17,020 nt of DNA. It comes from Rhodobiaceae bacterium (GTDB lineage Bacteria > Pseudomonadota > Alphaproteobacteria > Parvibaculales > Parvibaculaceae). Each line of letters begins with the position of its first letter. Within the stretch, counting starts at the first letter, position 1. Made by a program: the position numbers and the translations under genes. Below are positions 1-7,711 of the stretch, piece by piece. The DNA lies in NCBI GenBank assembly GCA_002401305.2, contig NVSO02000077.1:1-17020 (forward strand), written 5' to 3'. A model generated the notes under the pieces. The model had not been told where the DNA came from. It searched no databases and saw only the letters and a program-made list of their open reading frames with translations.

Positions 1-1254
1 CTGGGTGCTGTATTTTGGATCGCAGGTCCTTTGGGTTGGATACCGGTGATCCTGCTCGCGGTTTTTACAATTGCTTTGCTTGTCACAGAGCCCATTTTAC
101 GCGCGGTCACAGAAGCCGACATGAGTTCACGCTCTCGCCAGCAATCTTTTCTCGTCGAGCTTATTACCAAACAACGCATGGTGAAAAACTGCAATGGCGA
201 GGACGTCTGGCGGTCCCGCTTTCGGGAAATGTCTGCCAACACAGCTATGCTCAATTTACGCAATGGGAGCATCGTCTCTTACACGGCTATTTTTGCTCAA
301 ACTATGATGATGTTAGCCGGTGTCGCGACCATCAGCCTTGGCACCATGCGGGCAATGGAAGGGGACATGACGATTGGCGCTTTGATTGCCACCATGGCCC
401 TTGTGTGGCGGGTTCTTGCCCCGTTGCAATCTATCTTTTTAAGTTTCAATCGTCTGGAACAAGCTCTTGAAAGCTTGCGCCAAATCAACCGTATGATGCG
501 CATTCCGCTGGAGCGCCAACCTGGTGTCCTCCCCTCCTTCTTCCGGGATTTCAAAGGACGGATTTCTCTGCGTAACATTTCTCTGCGCTATTCACAGGGA
601 AGCGAACCGGCTTTGCTCGGCGTTAATTTGGACATCAAGCCCGGCGAGTTGATTGCGCTGACGGGGTCTAATGGCTCGGGAAAATCGACCATCCTCAAAA
701 TGTTGTGTGGGCTTTATGCGCCACAAGCTGGCTCGGTCATGATGGACGGATTGGACATTCGCCAGTTAGATGTGAGCGAACTGCGCAACTCCATTGGATA
801 TGCCCCCCAAACGGCAACGTTCTTCCACGGCACAATCGCACAGAACATTCGGTTGGCTCATCCAACAGCCACTGACTCTGATGTGAAACAAGCCTTGCGC
901 GACGCAGGCCTAGAGGATGTTATCGCCGATTTGCCCGACGGTATTCACACACGTATTTCAGGATCTGATCGACGCATCCTCACCATCGGTGTGCGTCAAC
1001 GCCTTAACCTAGCGCGTTGTTACGTCAAAAACTCATCTGTCTTGTTGCTCGATGAGCCCGCCTTTGGGTTGGACCCGGATGCAGACGCTATTTTGGTTGA
1101 AAAGCTCAAGGCGCTGAAAGGCAAACGAACGGTCATCATGGTTACACACCGGCCAAGCCATATGAAACTGGCCGATAAGGTTGTGTATATGAGTGAGGGT
1201 CGCATATTGCTTGCGGACACGCCGGATCAAGTTATTCCCAAGATCTTTACGTAA
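1..1254 (+). CDS. Type I secretion ABC transporter (permease-ATPase), 5' end outside window
   Basis: The reading frame is open from base 1, so the protein begins upstream of the window. The visible 417 residues hold the later part of an exporter membrane domain, with hydrophobic stretches near bases 16-100, 270-350 and 370-460, followed by a nucleotide-binding domain. Visible NBD motifs are an A-loop tyrosine in SLRYSQ, Walker A GSNGSGKST (about 667-693), Q-loop YAPQ, Walker B VLLLDEP with the catalytic glutamate, D-loop FGLD, and H-loop VTHR. The ABC signature is degenerate: LTIGVRQR (from base 979) stands where LSGGQRQR is expected. The HlyD-family gene downstream makes this a type I secretion inner-membrane component of the HlyB/PrtD/LapB kind that energises export of a protein substrate, often RTX-like. 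The substrate gene is not in view. The family call is firm. Whether the protein works as a homodimer or pairs with a second ABC subunit is unknown. Confidence 0.9.
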   Translation: MGAVFWIAGPLGWIPVILLAVFTIALLVTEPILRAVTEADMSSRSRQQSFLVELITKQRMVKNCNGEDVWRSRFREMSANTAMLNLRNGSIVSYTAIFAQTMMMLAGVATISLGTMRAMEGDMTIGALIATMALVWRVLAPLQSIFLSFNRLEQALESLRQINRMMRIPLERQPGVLPSFFRDFKGRISLRNISLRYSQGSEPALLGVNLDIKPGELIALTGSNGSGKSTILKMLCGLYAPQAGSVMMDGLDIRQLDVSELRNSIGYAPQTATFFHGTIAQNIRLAHPTATDSDVKQALRDAGLEDVIADLPDGIHTRISGSDRRILTIGVRQRLNLARCYVKNSSVLLLDEPAFGLDPDADAILVEKLKALKGKRTVIMVTHRPSHMKLADKVVYMSEGRILLADTPDQVIPKIFT

Positions 1255-1343
1255 TTGACGTGGGGAAAGAAAACTAGGGACCATGCTGAAACTTGGTCGC
1301 ATTGGCCAAATTTAAGAGTGCAGTAAGGTTGCAGGACTATGAT

Positions 1344-1378
1344 TGTGATCAGTCAAATTTTATCTTTGATTGATCACA
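1344..1378. repeat. 14-bp inverted repeat (hairpin) between the ABC and HlyD genes
   Basis: The left arm TGTGATCAGTCAAA (1344-1357) and right arm TTTGATTGATCACA (1365-1378) are complementary over 14 bp around a 7-base loop. The single mismatch is a G-T pair that would be a G-U wobble in RNA. The stem is AT-rich and lacks a U-tail, so it does not look like a standard terminator. It lies 49 bp before the HlyD start. It could be an operator for a dimeric regulator or an mRNA hairpin that adjusts expression of the adaptor relative to the ABC protein. The outer TGTGATCA/TGATCACA arms are CRP/FNR-like in flavour, but the spacing is not canonical. Confidence 0.6.
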
Positions 1379-1427
1379 CGGGTGACTATGGCTTTGAGTA
1401 GCCGTTGAGTATTGAGTTTGGGGTGAG

Positions 1428-2783
1428 ATGGCAGACGGGCAAAACAATACGCACAAGCGTGCGGTGAAGGCGGGGGCAGTTAACATGCTGGCCAAGCGTC
1501 TCTCTGTACCTCTCATGCTGGAAGAAAAAGGACCTCCCCGTTTCACCGAAAGTCTCATGATCATTGGTGGGCTGTTTATTGCTGGCCTCATTGTGTGGGC
1601 ATCATTTACAGAGATCAAAGAAATGGCGCGGGCCGAAGGTGAGATTACGCCCATTGGCCGTGTCTATCTGATACAGCATTTGGAAGGCGGCATTCTCTCT
1701 GACATCTTGGTCCACGAAGGCGAAGTTGTTGAGAAGGGCGATGTGCTTGCGCGGTTCCAACCTATTGCTGCCACTGGTGACCTTGGACAATTACTTGCCC
1801 GCCGTGTCTCGCTTGAGCTCAAATCAGAACGTTTGAATGCTTATCTTGATGACCGAGATATGAATGCAAGCATGGAAGAAAAATCGCCTCTTCTGTTTCA
1901 AACCGAAGTTGCGTCTCTGGCCACTCAAAACCAACGGGCAAACCGTCAACAGCAAGGCATTGTTTTTCAGCTGGAACAAAAGCGCACTGAAATCGACTCC
2001 CTTACCAAACAACGCGGAAGCCTTAAGAAACAAGTTGCTCTGATTACAGAGCAAGTTTCGATGAAAGCCAAGCTGATGAAAAAGGGTTTGGTCTCTCGGG
2101 TCACCTATTTAGAAACCCAACGCACGTTAGAGCAAACACGCGGTCAACTTATTAGCATCGCAGGCGATTTAGCGAGTGCTAGAGAAGCCGCCAATGCAAC
2201 GGAAGCTCAGCAGGCGGAATTGGATGCCACGCTGCAAAATGATGCGTTGGTTGAACTGGCCAAAACCACATCAGAGCTTTCTGAGGTCGCGAGCACCATA
2301 TCCAAATTGAAAGACCGCGTTGATCGATTGGACGTGCGCGCCACAACAACAGGTATCGTGCAACAGGTCACATCTACTGGTATCGGTGAAATTATCGAAC
2401 CCGGCGGCATGGTCGCGCAAATTGTGCCTATTGGTGACGAGTTGGTGGCGGAAGTTAAAGTATCCCCTAACGACATTGGCCATATTGCACTTGGGGACCC
2501 CGCACAGATTAAAATCACCACCTATGACCCCGCGCGCTACGGCTCGTTGGAAGGCACCGTGAAGAAAATTTCAGCAACGACATTTAGAGATGAAGACGGT
2601 GAACCTTACTACAAGACGGTCATTGCTCTTAACAGCACCTATGTCGGACGCGAAGCTGCACAACATGCGGTTTTGCCGGGCATGGTCGTCAATGCTGAAA
2701 TCATTACAGGGTCAAAATCTCTGACCCGCTATTTGCTCAAGCCGGTTTACCGGGCACTGGACAATGCTTTCACGGAGCGGTGA
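1428..2783 (+). CDS. HlyD-family type I secretion membrane-fusion protein
   Basis: This 451-residue protein is the periplasmic adaptor that links the inner-membrane ABC exporter to a TolC-type outer-membrane channel. It has a short cytoplasmic N-terminus (about 1-42) and one membrane helix (about 43-60). Next comes the first half of a lipoyl/barrel-sandwich domain, with the family-typical HLEGGILSDILVHEGEVVEKGD stretch split as HLEGGI and VHEGEVVEKGD (about 89-108). A long heptad-rich coiled-coil hairpin follows (about 120-300), then the second lipoyl half (TTTGIVQQV, about 305-335) and a C-terminal beta-barrel region. Length and order match HlyD/PrtE/LapC proteins. The ATG at 1428 follows a weak purine-rich GGGGTGAG. 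Its position 173 bp after the ABC gene suggests one secretion operon, though the hairpin between them may uncouple their expression. No outer-membrane partner gene is present here. Confidence 0.93.
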   Translation: MADGQNNTHKRAVKAGAVNMLAKRLSVPLMLEEKGPPRFTESLMIIGGLFIAGLIVWASFTEIKEMARAEGEITPIGRVYLIQHLEGGILSDILVHEGEVVEKGDVLARFQPIAATGDLGQLLARRVSLELKSERLNAYLDDRDMNASMEEKSPLLFQTEVASLATQNQRANRQQQGIVFQLEQKRTEIDSLTKQRGSLKKQVALITEQVSMKAKLMKKGLVSRVTYLETQRTLEQTRGQLISIAGDLASAREAANATEAQQAELDATLQNDALVELAKTTSELSEVASTISKLKDRVDRLDVRATTTGIVQQVTSTGIGEIIEPGGMVAQIVPIGDELVAEVKVSPNDIGHIALGDPAQIKITTYDPARYGSLEGTVKKISATTFRDEDGEPYYKTVIALNSTYVGREAAQHAVLPGMVVNAEIITGSKSLTRYLLKPVYRALDNAFTER

Positions 2784-2825
2784 TACTTTAAGCGCTCTTA
2801 CACGCACTTATCACATCCAATTATT

Positions 2826-3506
2826 CTAAAGCAGCGCTGCGGTTATGTCGGGGGGTTGCACGTCGTCTTGTTGTTGCGGCATGCCCATGAAATTGACCTC
2901 TGGTGCAAAGCGGGCGATGGTTTCCATTGTTTCGTCCAATGACACAGGCCCAGGGTCGCGCTCACTCACCACCACAATTTTTGGGGTAAGCTCTACTTCA
3001 CGCAAGCTAGACAGTGTGGTTAGAGAATGACTGACAGTGCCCAAATAGGCTCCCACCACCACCACAATTTCTAGCGGCGCTGTTTGGTTTAAGCGCACAA
3101 TCCAGTCCCGCACCAAATGTTGGTCATCAAGAGGGACCATCAAGCCGCCCACTCCTTCAATCACGGTCACATCGTGGTCGCCTTTTCTGCCCTCTTCACA
3201 AAAACTTATAAGCTCTTCGAAGTCGATGCTGCGCCCTTCCCGGCGCGCGGCCATGTCGGGAGACAAGGCTGGTTCAAACCGCCACGGCGAAACAGCATCA
3301 ATTGTTTTGGCGTCTGGCGTTTCTCCCAATACGTCAATCATCAAGGCGGTGTCACTTTGCGAAAAGTTTTCCGCCGTCACATCACTTACGACGGGCTTAA
3401 GGGCACGGACTTTAAGACCTTGCGCGCGCAATTGGCGGACCAAGGTCGTGGCAATAAAAGTTTTGCCGATTTCAGTGCCGGACGCTGTGACAAAAATGGT
3501 TTTCAT
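2826..3506 (-). CDS. bioD: Dethiobiotin synthetase
   Basis: BioD performs the ATP-dependent carboxylation and ring closure of 7,8-diaminopelargonate to dethiobiotin, the penultimate step of biotin synthesis, in the cytoplasm. The 226-residue length is typical. The P-loop SGTEIGKT lies at residues 9-16 (E. coli has GTDTEVGKT). The ALKPV motif carries the substrate-binding lysine K37. SPWRFEPALSPDMAA (about 73-87) matches the family SPYRF...LAPHLAA motif, and IEGVGGLMVPL contains the conserved glutamate E117. Its ATG overlaps the bioF stop as ATGA (3503-3506), so it is probably translationally coupled to bioF. It converges with the HlyD gene, with 42 bp between the stops and no clear terminator. 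Confidence 0.95.
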   Translation of the reverse strand: MKTIFVTASGTEIGKTFIATTLVRQLRAQGLKVRALKPVVSDVTAENFSQSDTALMIDVLGETPDAKTIDAVSPWRFEPALSPDMAARREGRSIDFEELISFCEEGRKGDHDVTVIEGVGGLMVPLDDQHLVRDWIVRLNQTAPLEIVVVVGAYLGTVSHSLTTLSSLREVELTPKIVVVSERDPGPVSLDETMETIARFAPEVNFMGMPQQQDDVQPPDITAALL

Positions 3507-4675
3507 TCCGCTGCTCTTTTTATAAGGATTTTTTCTTTTACCAAGGTGGCCAAACGGTCGATGTCTTCGTCGCGGTGCTCTGCTGTGAAGGTGAAGCGCA
3601 ACCGTGCTGTTCCTGTTGGCACGGTTGGCGGACGAATAGCGGTTACTAAAAACCCTTCCCTTTCAAGCAGTGCTGACGCCGCTAAGGTCACATCTGCATC
3701 CCCCATGACAATCGGGACAATCGGGCTTTGCGCATTCGCCAGTCCCAAGGCTTGTGTAAAGCGGTTGGCTTTCTTGAGCGGGCTGGCTGCAAATTCTGGA
3801 TTAGCTTCGATCACATCGAGGGCTTTGAGGGCGGCGGCGATTACGGCGGGTGGCAGACCGGTTGAATAAATCACCGTACGCGCGCGGGTGCGCATCAAAT
3901 CGATCACGGGTTGATCCGCACAGAGGTAGCCGCCATATCCTCCGATTGCTTTAGACAGCGTGCCCATTTGCAAGGGCACATCAATTTTGCGCCCCTTCAC
4001 AAAGCTGGAGCCCCTGCCCTCCCCCAGAACACCAATGCCGTGAGCGTCATCCGTCATCAACCAAGCGTCATAAGCCTTTGCCAATGCGGCCAAGGCCTCC
4101 ACGGGGGCAAGGTCGCCGTCCATGGAAAACACGCCATCAGTTAGAATGAGCGCATGGCCGCCCGTTTCCCGGTGGGTTTTGAGCAAGTCTTCCAAGTGGC
4201 CCATATCATTGTGGTGGAAGACAAAATGGCGAGCCCCGGAAAGCTGGGTGCCAGAAAACAAACAGGCGTGAGCCAATTCATCTATAAATATCAAATCCTT
4301 AGGGCCTACCAAGGTTGGTACGATGCCTGAATTTGCCAGATAGCCAGAGCCAAAGATGATGCAGTCTTCGGCTTGTTTGAGCTTTGCTAAGCGCTGCTCC
4401 AGTTGGCGAAACAGGGGATGATTGCCCGTCACAAGCCGCGAAGCACCCGAGCCCACACCGTAACGCGCGGTCGCGTCTTGGGCTGCTTGGATCACTTCTG
4501 GATGGTAGGAGAGGTTCAAATAATCGTTGCAGCAAAAAGAAATAAGAGTTTTCCCATCTCGCCCTGCCAAGGCGGGGCCCAGCCGATCGGTATCCACAAA
4601 CCGGCGTCGAAGGCTTTTAGCCTCTAGGTCATCTAATTTCTGCTGCGCAAAGCTGTTGAGCGTTTCACGTGCCAT
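3503..4675 (-). CDS. bioF: 8-amino-7-oxononanoate synthase
   Basis: BioF is a PLP-dependent alpha-oxoamine synthase that condenses pimeloyl thioester with alanine to give 8-amino-7-oxononanoate (KAPA), the first committed ring-forming step of biotin synthesis. Visible motifs are CCNDYLNLS near the N-terminus, GSGASRLVTGNH, LTDGVFSMDGD, DDAHGIGVLG, the Schiff-base lysine in GTLSKAIGGYGG (K242, codon 3950-3952; E. coli K236), and TAIRPPTVPTGTARLR near the C-terminus. The frame remains open upstream to an ATG at 4783. I chose the ATG at 4675 because AAGAGGAG sits 8 bases before it and because MARETLNSFAQQKL aligns with the E. coli N-terminus, giving a normal 390 residues. The stop overlaps the bioD start by 4 nt, so bioF-bioD is one transcript divergent from bioB. 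Confidence 0.94.
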   Translation of the reverse strand: MARETLNSFAQQKLDDLEAKSLRRRFVDTDRLGPALAGRDGKTLISFCCNDYLNLSYHPEVIQAAQDATARYGVGSGASRLVTGNHPLFRQLEQRLAKLKQAEDCIIFGSGYLANSGIVPTLVGPKDLIFIDELAHACLFSGTQLSGARHFVFHHNDMGHLEDLLKTHRETGGHALILTDGVFSMDGDLAPVEALAALAKAYDAWLMTDDAHGIGVLGEGRGSSFVKGRKIDVPLQMGTLSKAIGGYGGYLCADQPVIDLMRTRARTVIYSTGLPPAVIAAALKALDVIEANPEFAASPLKKANRFTQALGLANAQSPIVPIVMGDADVTLAASALLEREGFLVTAIRPPTVPTGTARLRFTFTAEHRDEDIDRLATLVKEKILIKRAAE

Positions 4676-4683
4676 ATCTTCGG

Positions 4684-4691
4684 CTCCTCTT
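4684..4691 (-). promoter_or_regulatory. Ribosome binding site fixing the bioF start
   Basis: On the minus strand AAGAGGAG lies 8 bases upstream of the ATG at 4675-4673. This supports the shorter bioF start over the in-frame ATG 36 codons upstream at 4783. Confidence 0.75.
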
Positions 4692-4911
4692 AACCAGTCC
4701 GCTGCAATTGGCGCCAAAATGGCGGAGAGGGAGAGGTGAGTCAATTCTATTGTGGGCTTATCTCCGGTCCTTTGGATTCTCACGCCAGGGGCGCCGTCGA
4801 ATACCAGCCCGCCGTAACGTCAATACCAAAAACCTCGGAGTTCTGGGAAATTTTAACACTTTTCGCCCTCTCAGCGCCGCAATAAAACCGCCGCGGGCTC
4901 GGTTTGAGTGC

Positions 4912-4939
4912 TTGCAATGGGCCACACACCCCCTATGCT
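4912..4939 (+). promoter_or_regulatory. Candidate bioB promoter
   Basis: TTGCAA (4912-4917) and TATGCT (4934-4939) are separated by 16 bp, a plausible sigma70-type pair. They would give a leader of roughly 105 bases before the bioB ATG. The match is moderate and rests on pattern only. Confidence 0.35.
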
Positions 4940-5051
4940 CAGCCGATTGAAACAGACCGGCACAAGGGGAATTGGCAAGATCGCCTTTTCCCATTTTTGA
5001 AGACCTATCGGCGCATCGCTTTTAAAGCTTAAGACGCCCGGAGGAGCAGAC

Positions 5052-6083
5052 ATGAATATCCAGACCCTCGTGACAGAAGCCACCAAATTGGTCAATGAAG
5101 ACGACGCAGGCAAAGATCAGCCGCGCCATGATTGGGACCGGGAGCAAATTCAAGCGCTGTTTGATTTGCCGTTCAATGATCTGCTGTTTCAAGCGCAAAC
5201 AGTTCACCGTCAATGGTTCAATCCGAACCAAGTTCAAAAAAGCACTCTGCTCTCTATTAAGACCGGCGGGTGCCCTGAGGATTGTGGCTATTGCAACCAG
5301 AGTTCAAAGTTTGAAACGGGCCTGCCCGCTTCAAAATTGATGGAAGTGCGTAAAGTGATTGAGGGAGCCAAGCGTGCCAAAGCTGCTGGCGCCTCTCGCT
5401 ATTGCATGGGCGCTGCCTGGCGCAACCCTAAAGCGCGCGACATGGATAAAGTGGTTGCCATGGTTGAAGGGGTCAAAGATTTGGGCATGGAAACATGCAT
5501 GACCTTGGGCATGTTGTCGGAAGAACAGACCTTGAAGCTGAAGGCCGCTGGGTTGGATTATTACAATCACAACGTCGACACGTCTGAAGAATATTATAAA
5601 GAGATCATCACAACGCGGACCTACGCGGATCGTCTCAACACGATCTCTCTGGTTCAAGATGCCGGCATCAACGTGTGCTCTGGTGGTATCGTTGGCATGG
5701 GCGAAGAAGAGAGCGACCGCGTTGGTATGCTCAAAACACTTTCGACTTTGGACCCGCAGCCGCAAAGCGTTCCAATCAACATGCTGGTGCAAATTGAGAA
5801 TACGCCGCTTGGCGATTCAAAGCCCATTGATCCCATCGATTTTGTGCGCACGATTGCCGTTGCGCGTATCTTGATGCCAAAATCTGTTGTGCGACTTTCT
5901 GCTGGTCGGGAAGCCATGTCAGAAGAAACACAGGCCTTGTGTTTCTTCGCGGGCGCCAACTCCATCTTCATTGGTGAAGAGTTGTTGACCACGAAGAACC
6001 CTGAGCTGGATAAAGACAATCAGATGTTTGACAAATTGGGCCTAGAGCCAATGCCAGCCCATGCGTGTCCTTCTGAAATTTGA
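5052..6083 (+). CDS. bioB: Biotin synthase (radical SAM)
   Basis: BioB inserts sulfur into dethiobiotin to form biotin. It uses a radical-SAM [4Fe-4S] cluster and a sacrificial [2Fe-2S] cluster. The 343-residue protein has the CxxxCxxC motif [10 protein letters not shown] (C74, C78, C81). It also has C118 ([10 protein letters not shown]), C149 (METCMTLG), C209 (NVCSGGIVG) and R281 (VRLSAGRE). Their spacing from the first cysteine (44, 75, 135 and 207 residues) equals that of E. coli C97, C128, C188 and R260 relative to C53. Both clusters should therefore be intact. YYNHNVDTS and the C-terminal [14 protein letters not shown]...[12 protein letters not shown] are also typical. The start ATG follows a good GGAGGAG. 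A strong terminator lies 37 bp after the stop, so bioB can be transcribed alone. Confidence 0.97.
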   Translation: MNIQTLVTEATKLVNEDDAGKDQPRHDWDREQIQALFDLPFNDLLFQAQTVHRQWFNPNQVQKSTLLSIKTGGCPEDCGYCNQSSKFETGLPASKLMEVRKVIEGAKRAKAAGASRYCMGAAWRNPKARDMDKVVAMVEGVKDLGMETCMTLGMLSEEQTLKLKAAGLDYYNHNVDTSEEYYKEIITTRTYADRLNTISLVQDAGINVCSGGIVGMGEEESDRVGMLKTLSTLDPQPQSVPINMLVQIENTPLGDSKPIDPIDFVRTIAVARILMPKSVVRLSAGREAMSEETQALCFFAGANSIFIGEELLTTKNPELDKDNQMFDKLGLEPMPAHACPSEI

Positions 6084-6119
6084 CCTCATAACGCAGAACT
6101 ATTCTGCCGGTTAATTTGG

Positions 6120-6151
6120 AACGCGCGTCTTGCCGGACGCGCGTTTCTTTT
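6120..6151 (+). terminator. Rho-independent terminator after bioB
   Basis: Arms ACGCGCGTC (6121-6129) and GACGCGCGT (6136-6144) surround a 6-base loop, with one further A-T pair at the base, followed by TTCTTTT. The GC-rich stem plus T-run is a classic intrinsic terminator, placed between bioB and bioA. Confidence 0.88.
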
Positions 6152-6186
6152 ACTTTATAACGCCCCCCTTCTAAATGGAGTGCCTC

Positions 6187-7488
6187 ATGTCCATCCCTCC
6201 TCAAAACCCGTTGATCAAAGATGTGCCCGAGTGGCTTGCCCAAGGGGCTGAGCATGTGTGGCTGCCTTACACGCAGATGCAAACAACGCCGATGAGCATC
6301 CCGGCTGTTTCAACCAACGGGGTGCGTATCACCTTGGCGGATGGGCGTGAATTGATTGACGGCGTTTCGTCGTGGTGGACAGCGGCCCATGGATATAACC
6401 ATCCCCACATTCGTGAAGCCGTTATCAAGCAACTCGAAGCCATGCCCCATATTATGCTTGGTGGGTTTTCGCACGAACCAGGCTTTCGGTTGGCTACGCG
6501 GTTGGCTGACAAATTGCCGGGCGATCTGGCTCATGTTTTCTTTTCGGAATCCGGCTCAGTCTCGGTAGAGATTGCTATGAAAATGGCGATGCAATATTGG
6601 ATCAATCAAGGGGTGCGCGGCAAAACCCGGATGATGAGTTTTCGTGGCTCTTACCACGGCGATACGATGGGTGCGATGGCAGTGTGTGACCCTGAAGAGG
6701 GAATGCACTCTCTCTTTGCAGGTGCGTTGCCCGTTCAACTCCTCACAGATTTACCCATAGATGAAGAGAGCACTGCTGCCTTTGATGCTTTCTTGGGCGA
6801 GCATGCACATGAAACTGCAGCTGTCCTGACGGAGCCTTTGGTTCAAGGTGCTGCTGGCATGAAGTTCCATGCCCCTGAGACACTTAAAACAATGCGCAGG
6901 CTGTGCGACAAGCACGACGTGCTGTTTATTGTCGATGAAATTTTTACAGGCTTTGGCCGCACCGGCACCCTATGGGCCAGTGAGCAGGCCGATATCGTGC
7001 CTGACATTGTGACGCTCTCTAAAGCTTTGACTGGGGGCACGATGGCGCTTGCGGCAACCATTGCAACGCGCAAAGTGTTTGACGCCTTCTTAGGTGACAG
7101 CGGCGACAATGCTTTGATGCATGGCCCAACCTATACGGGTAATCCATTGGCCTGTGCAGCCGCCAATGCCTCGTTGGACTTGTTTGAAACTGAACCACGT
7201 ATTGAGCAGGCTCAAGCGCTGGCTACTCAACTCGAAGCAGGGTTGTCCTCTGCACGCGACATTGACGGTGTTATAGATGTGCGTGTGCGCGGCGCCATTG
7301 GCGTTATTGAAGTTACCCATCTTAAAGATGTGGAATTTCTTAAACGCCGCTTTATCGAAGAAGGGGTTTGGGTGCGCCCGTTCGGCAACATCATCTACAC
7401 GACCCCGCCTTTAGTTATAGGCGAAGAGGATGTTGCTAAATTGACCCACACGATGGTCCAAGTGGCGAAAGAATGGGCACTCTTATAA
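6187..7488 (+). CDS. bioA: Adenosylmethionine-8-amino-7-oxononanoate aminotransferase
   Basis: BioA is a class-III PLP aminotransferase that converts KAPA to 7,8-diaminopelargonate using S-adenosylmethionine as amino donor. Motifs seen are VWLPYTQMQ, DGVSSWWTAAHGYNHP, SGSVSVEIAMKMA, FRGSYHGDTMGAM, VDEIFTGFGRTGTLWA with the PLP aspartate, the Schiff-base lysine in LSKALTGG (K279; E. coli K274), and GPTYTGNPLACAAA. WW in the substrate-pocket motif and SYHGDT are characteristic of BioA rather than of ornithine or GABA aminotransferases. An in-frame ATG exists at 6175. I prefer 6187 because GGAG (6177-6180) lies 6 bases before it, giving 433 residues. It sits after the bioB terminator, so it depends on readthrough or on its own promoter in the short gap. 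The enzyme feeds bioD on the opposite strand. Confidence 0.95.
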   Translation: MSIPPQNPLIKDVPEWLAQGAEHVWLPYTQMQTTPMSIPAVSTNGVRITLADGRELIDGVSSWWTAAHGYNHPHIREAVIKQLEAMPHIMLGGFSHEPGFRLATRLADKLPGDLAHVFFSESGSVSVEIAMKMAMQYWINQGVRGKTRMMSFRGSYHGDTMGAMAVCDPEEGMHSLFAGALPVQLLTDLPIDEESTAAFDAFLGEHAHETAAVLTEPLVQGAAGMKFHAPETLKTMRRLCDKHDVLFIVDEIFTGFGRTGTLWASEQADIVPDIVTLSKALTGGTMALAATIATRKVFDAFLGDSGDNALMHGPTYTGNPLACAAANASLDLFETEPRIEQAQALATQLEAGLSSARDIDGVIDVRVRGAIGVIEVTHLKDVEFLKRRFIEEGVWVRPFGNIIYTTPPLVIGEEDVAKLTHTMVQVAKEWALL

Positions 7489-7502
7489 TAAGTGTGTCAC
7501 AG

Positions 7503-7551
7503 AGGTTAACTTTTTTTGCTCTAGGTCGCTTTAACCTGTTGCTACCTGTTG
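7503..7551. repeat. Inverted and direct repeats downstream of bioA
   Basis: AGGTTAA (7503-7509) and TTAACCT (7531-7537) form a perfect 7-bp inverted repeat with a 21-base gap that contains a T7 run. ACCTGTTG occurs twice with a 10-bp period (7534-7541 and 7544-7551). No conventional terminator is visible after bioA. The role is unknown, and these could be chance repeats. Confidence 0.3.
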
Positions 7552-7661
7552 AGAAGCTAAAAGCCAATGGCTAGTCTGACCGGGCAGGAGTGATTCGCAA
7601 CTATTGTGGATTTCCTGTTCGGCAATCAGAGCAAAAGCGGGAACGCTTTGAAACACCGTTA

Positions 7662-7680
7662 TTATGCACAATCTGCATAA
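7662..7680. promoter_or_regulatory. Operator-like palindrome upstream of the ParA gene
   Basis: TTATGCA (7662-7668) and TGCATAA (7674-7680) form a perfect 7-bp inverted repeat with a 5-base centre, ending 31 bp before the ParA start. The position suits an operator near the transcription start. The regulator is unknown. Confidence 0.4.
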
Positions 7681-7711
7681 GCCACCCGCCTTCAGATAGG
7701 GACGCGTTTTA

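Larger units (their letters stand above)
4676..5051. other. Divergent control region between bioFD and bioBA
   Basis: These 376 bp separate the two divergent biotin transcription units and hold no convincing gene. On the minus strand, TTGACT (4739-4744) with a 17-bp gap to CATTTT (4716-4721) is a weak promoter candidate for bioFD. It lies inside the upstream extension of the bioF frame, which further favours the short bioF start. On the plus strand, TTGCAA/TATGCT (4912-4939) is a candidate for bioB. I searched by eye for a BirA-type operator (TTGTAAACC...GGTTTACAA) and for a BioR-type TTATNNATAA palindrome, and found neither. How biotin controls this locus is therefore not visible. Confidence 0.5.

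Noticed and set aside
3117..3869. 250-residue plus-strand reading frame across bioD and bioF
   Set aside because: Shadow of two well-conserved enzymes; no domain or credible start site.
4676..4783. N-terminal extension of bioF to the ATG at 4783
   Set aside because: The ATG at 4675 has a much better ribosome site and gives the family-typical length; a candidate promoter overlaps the extension.
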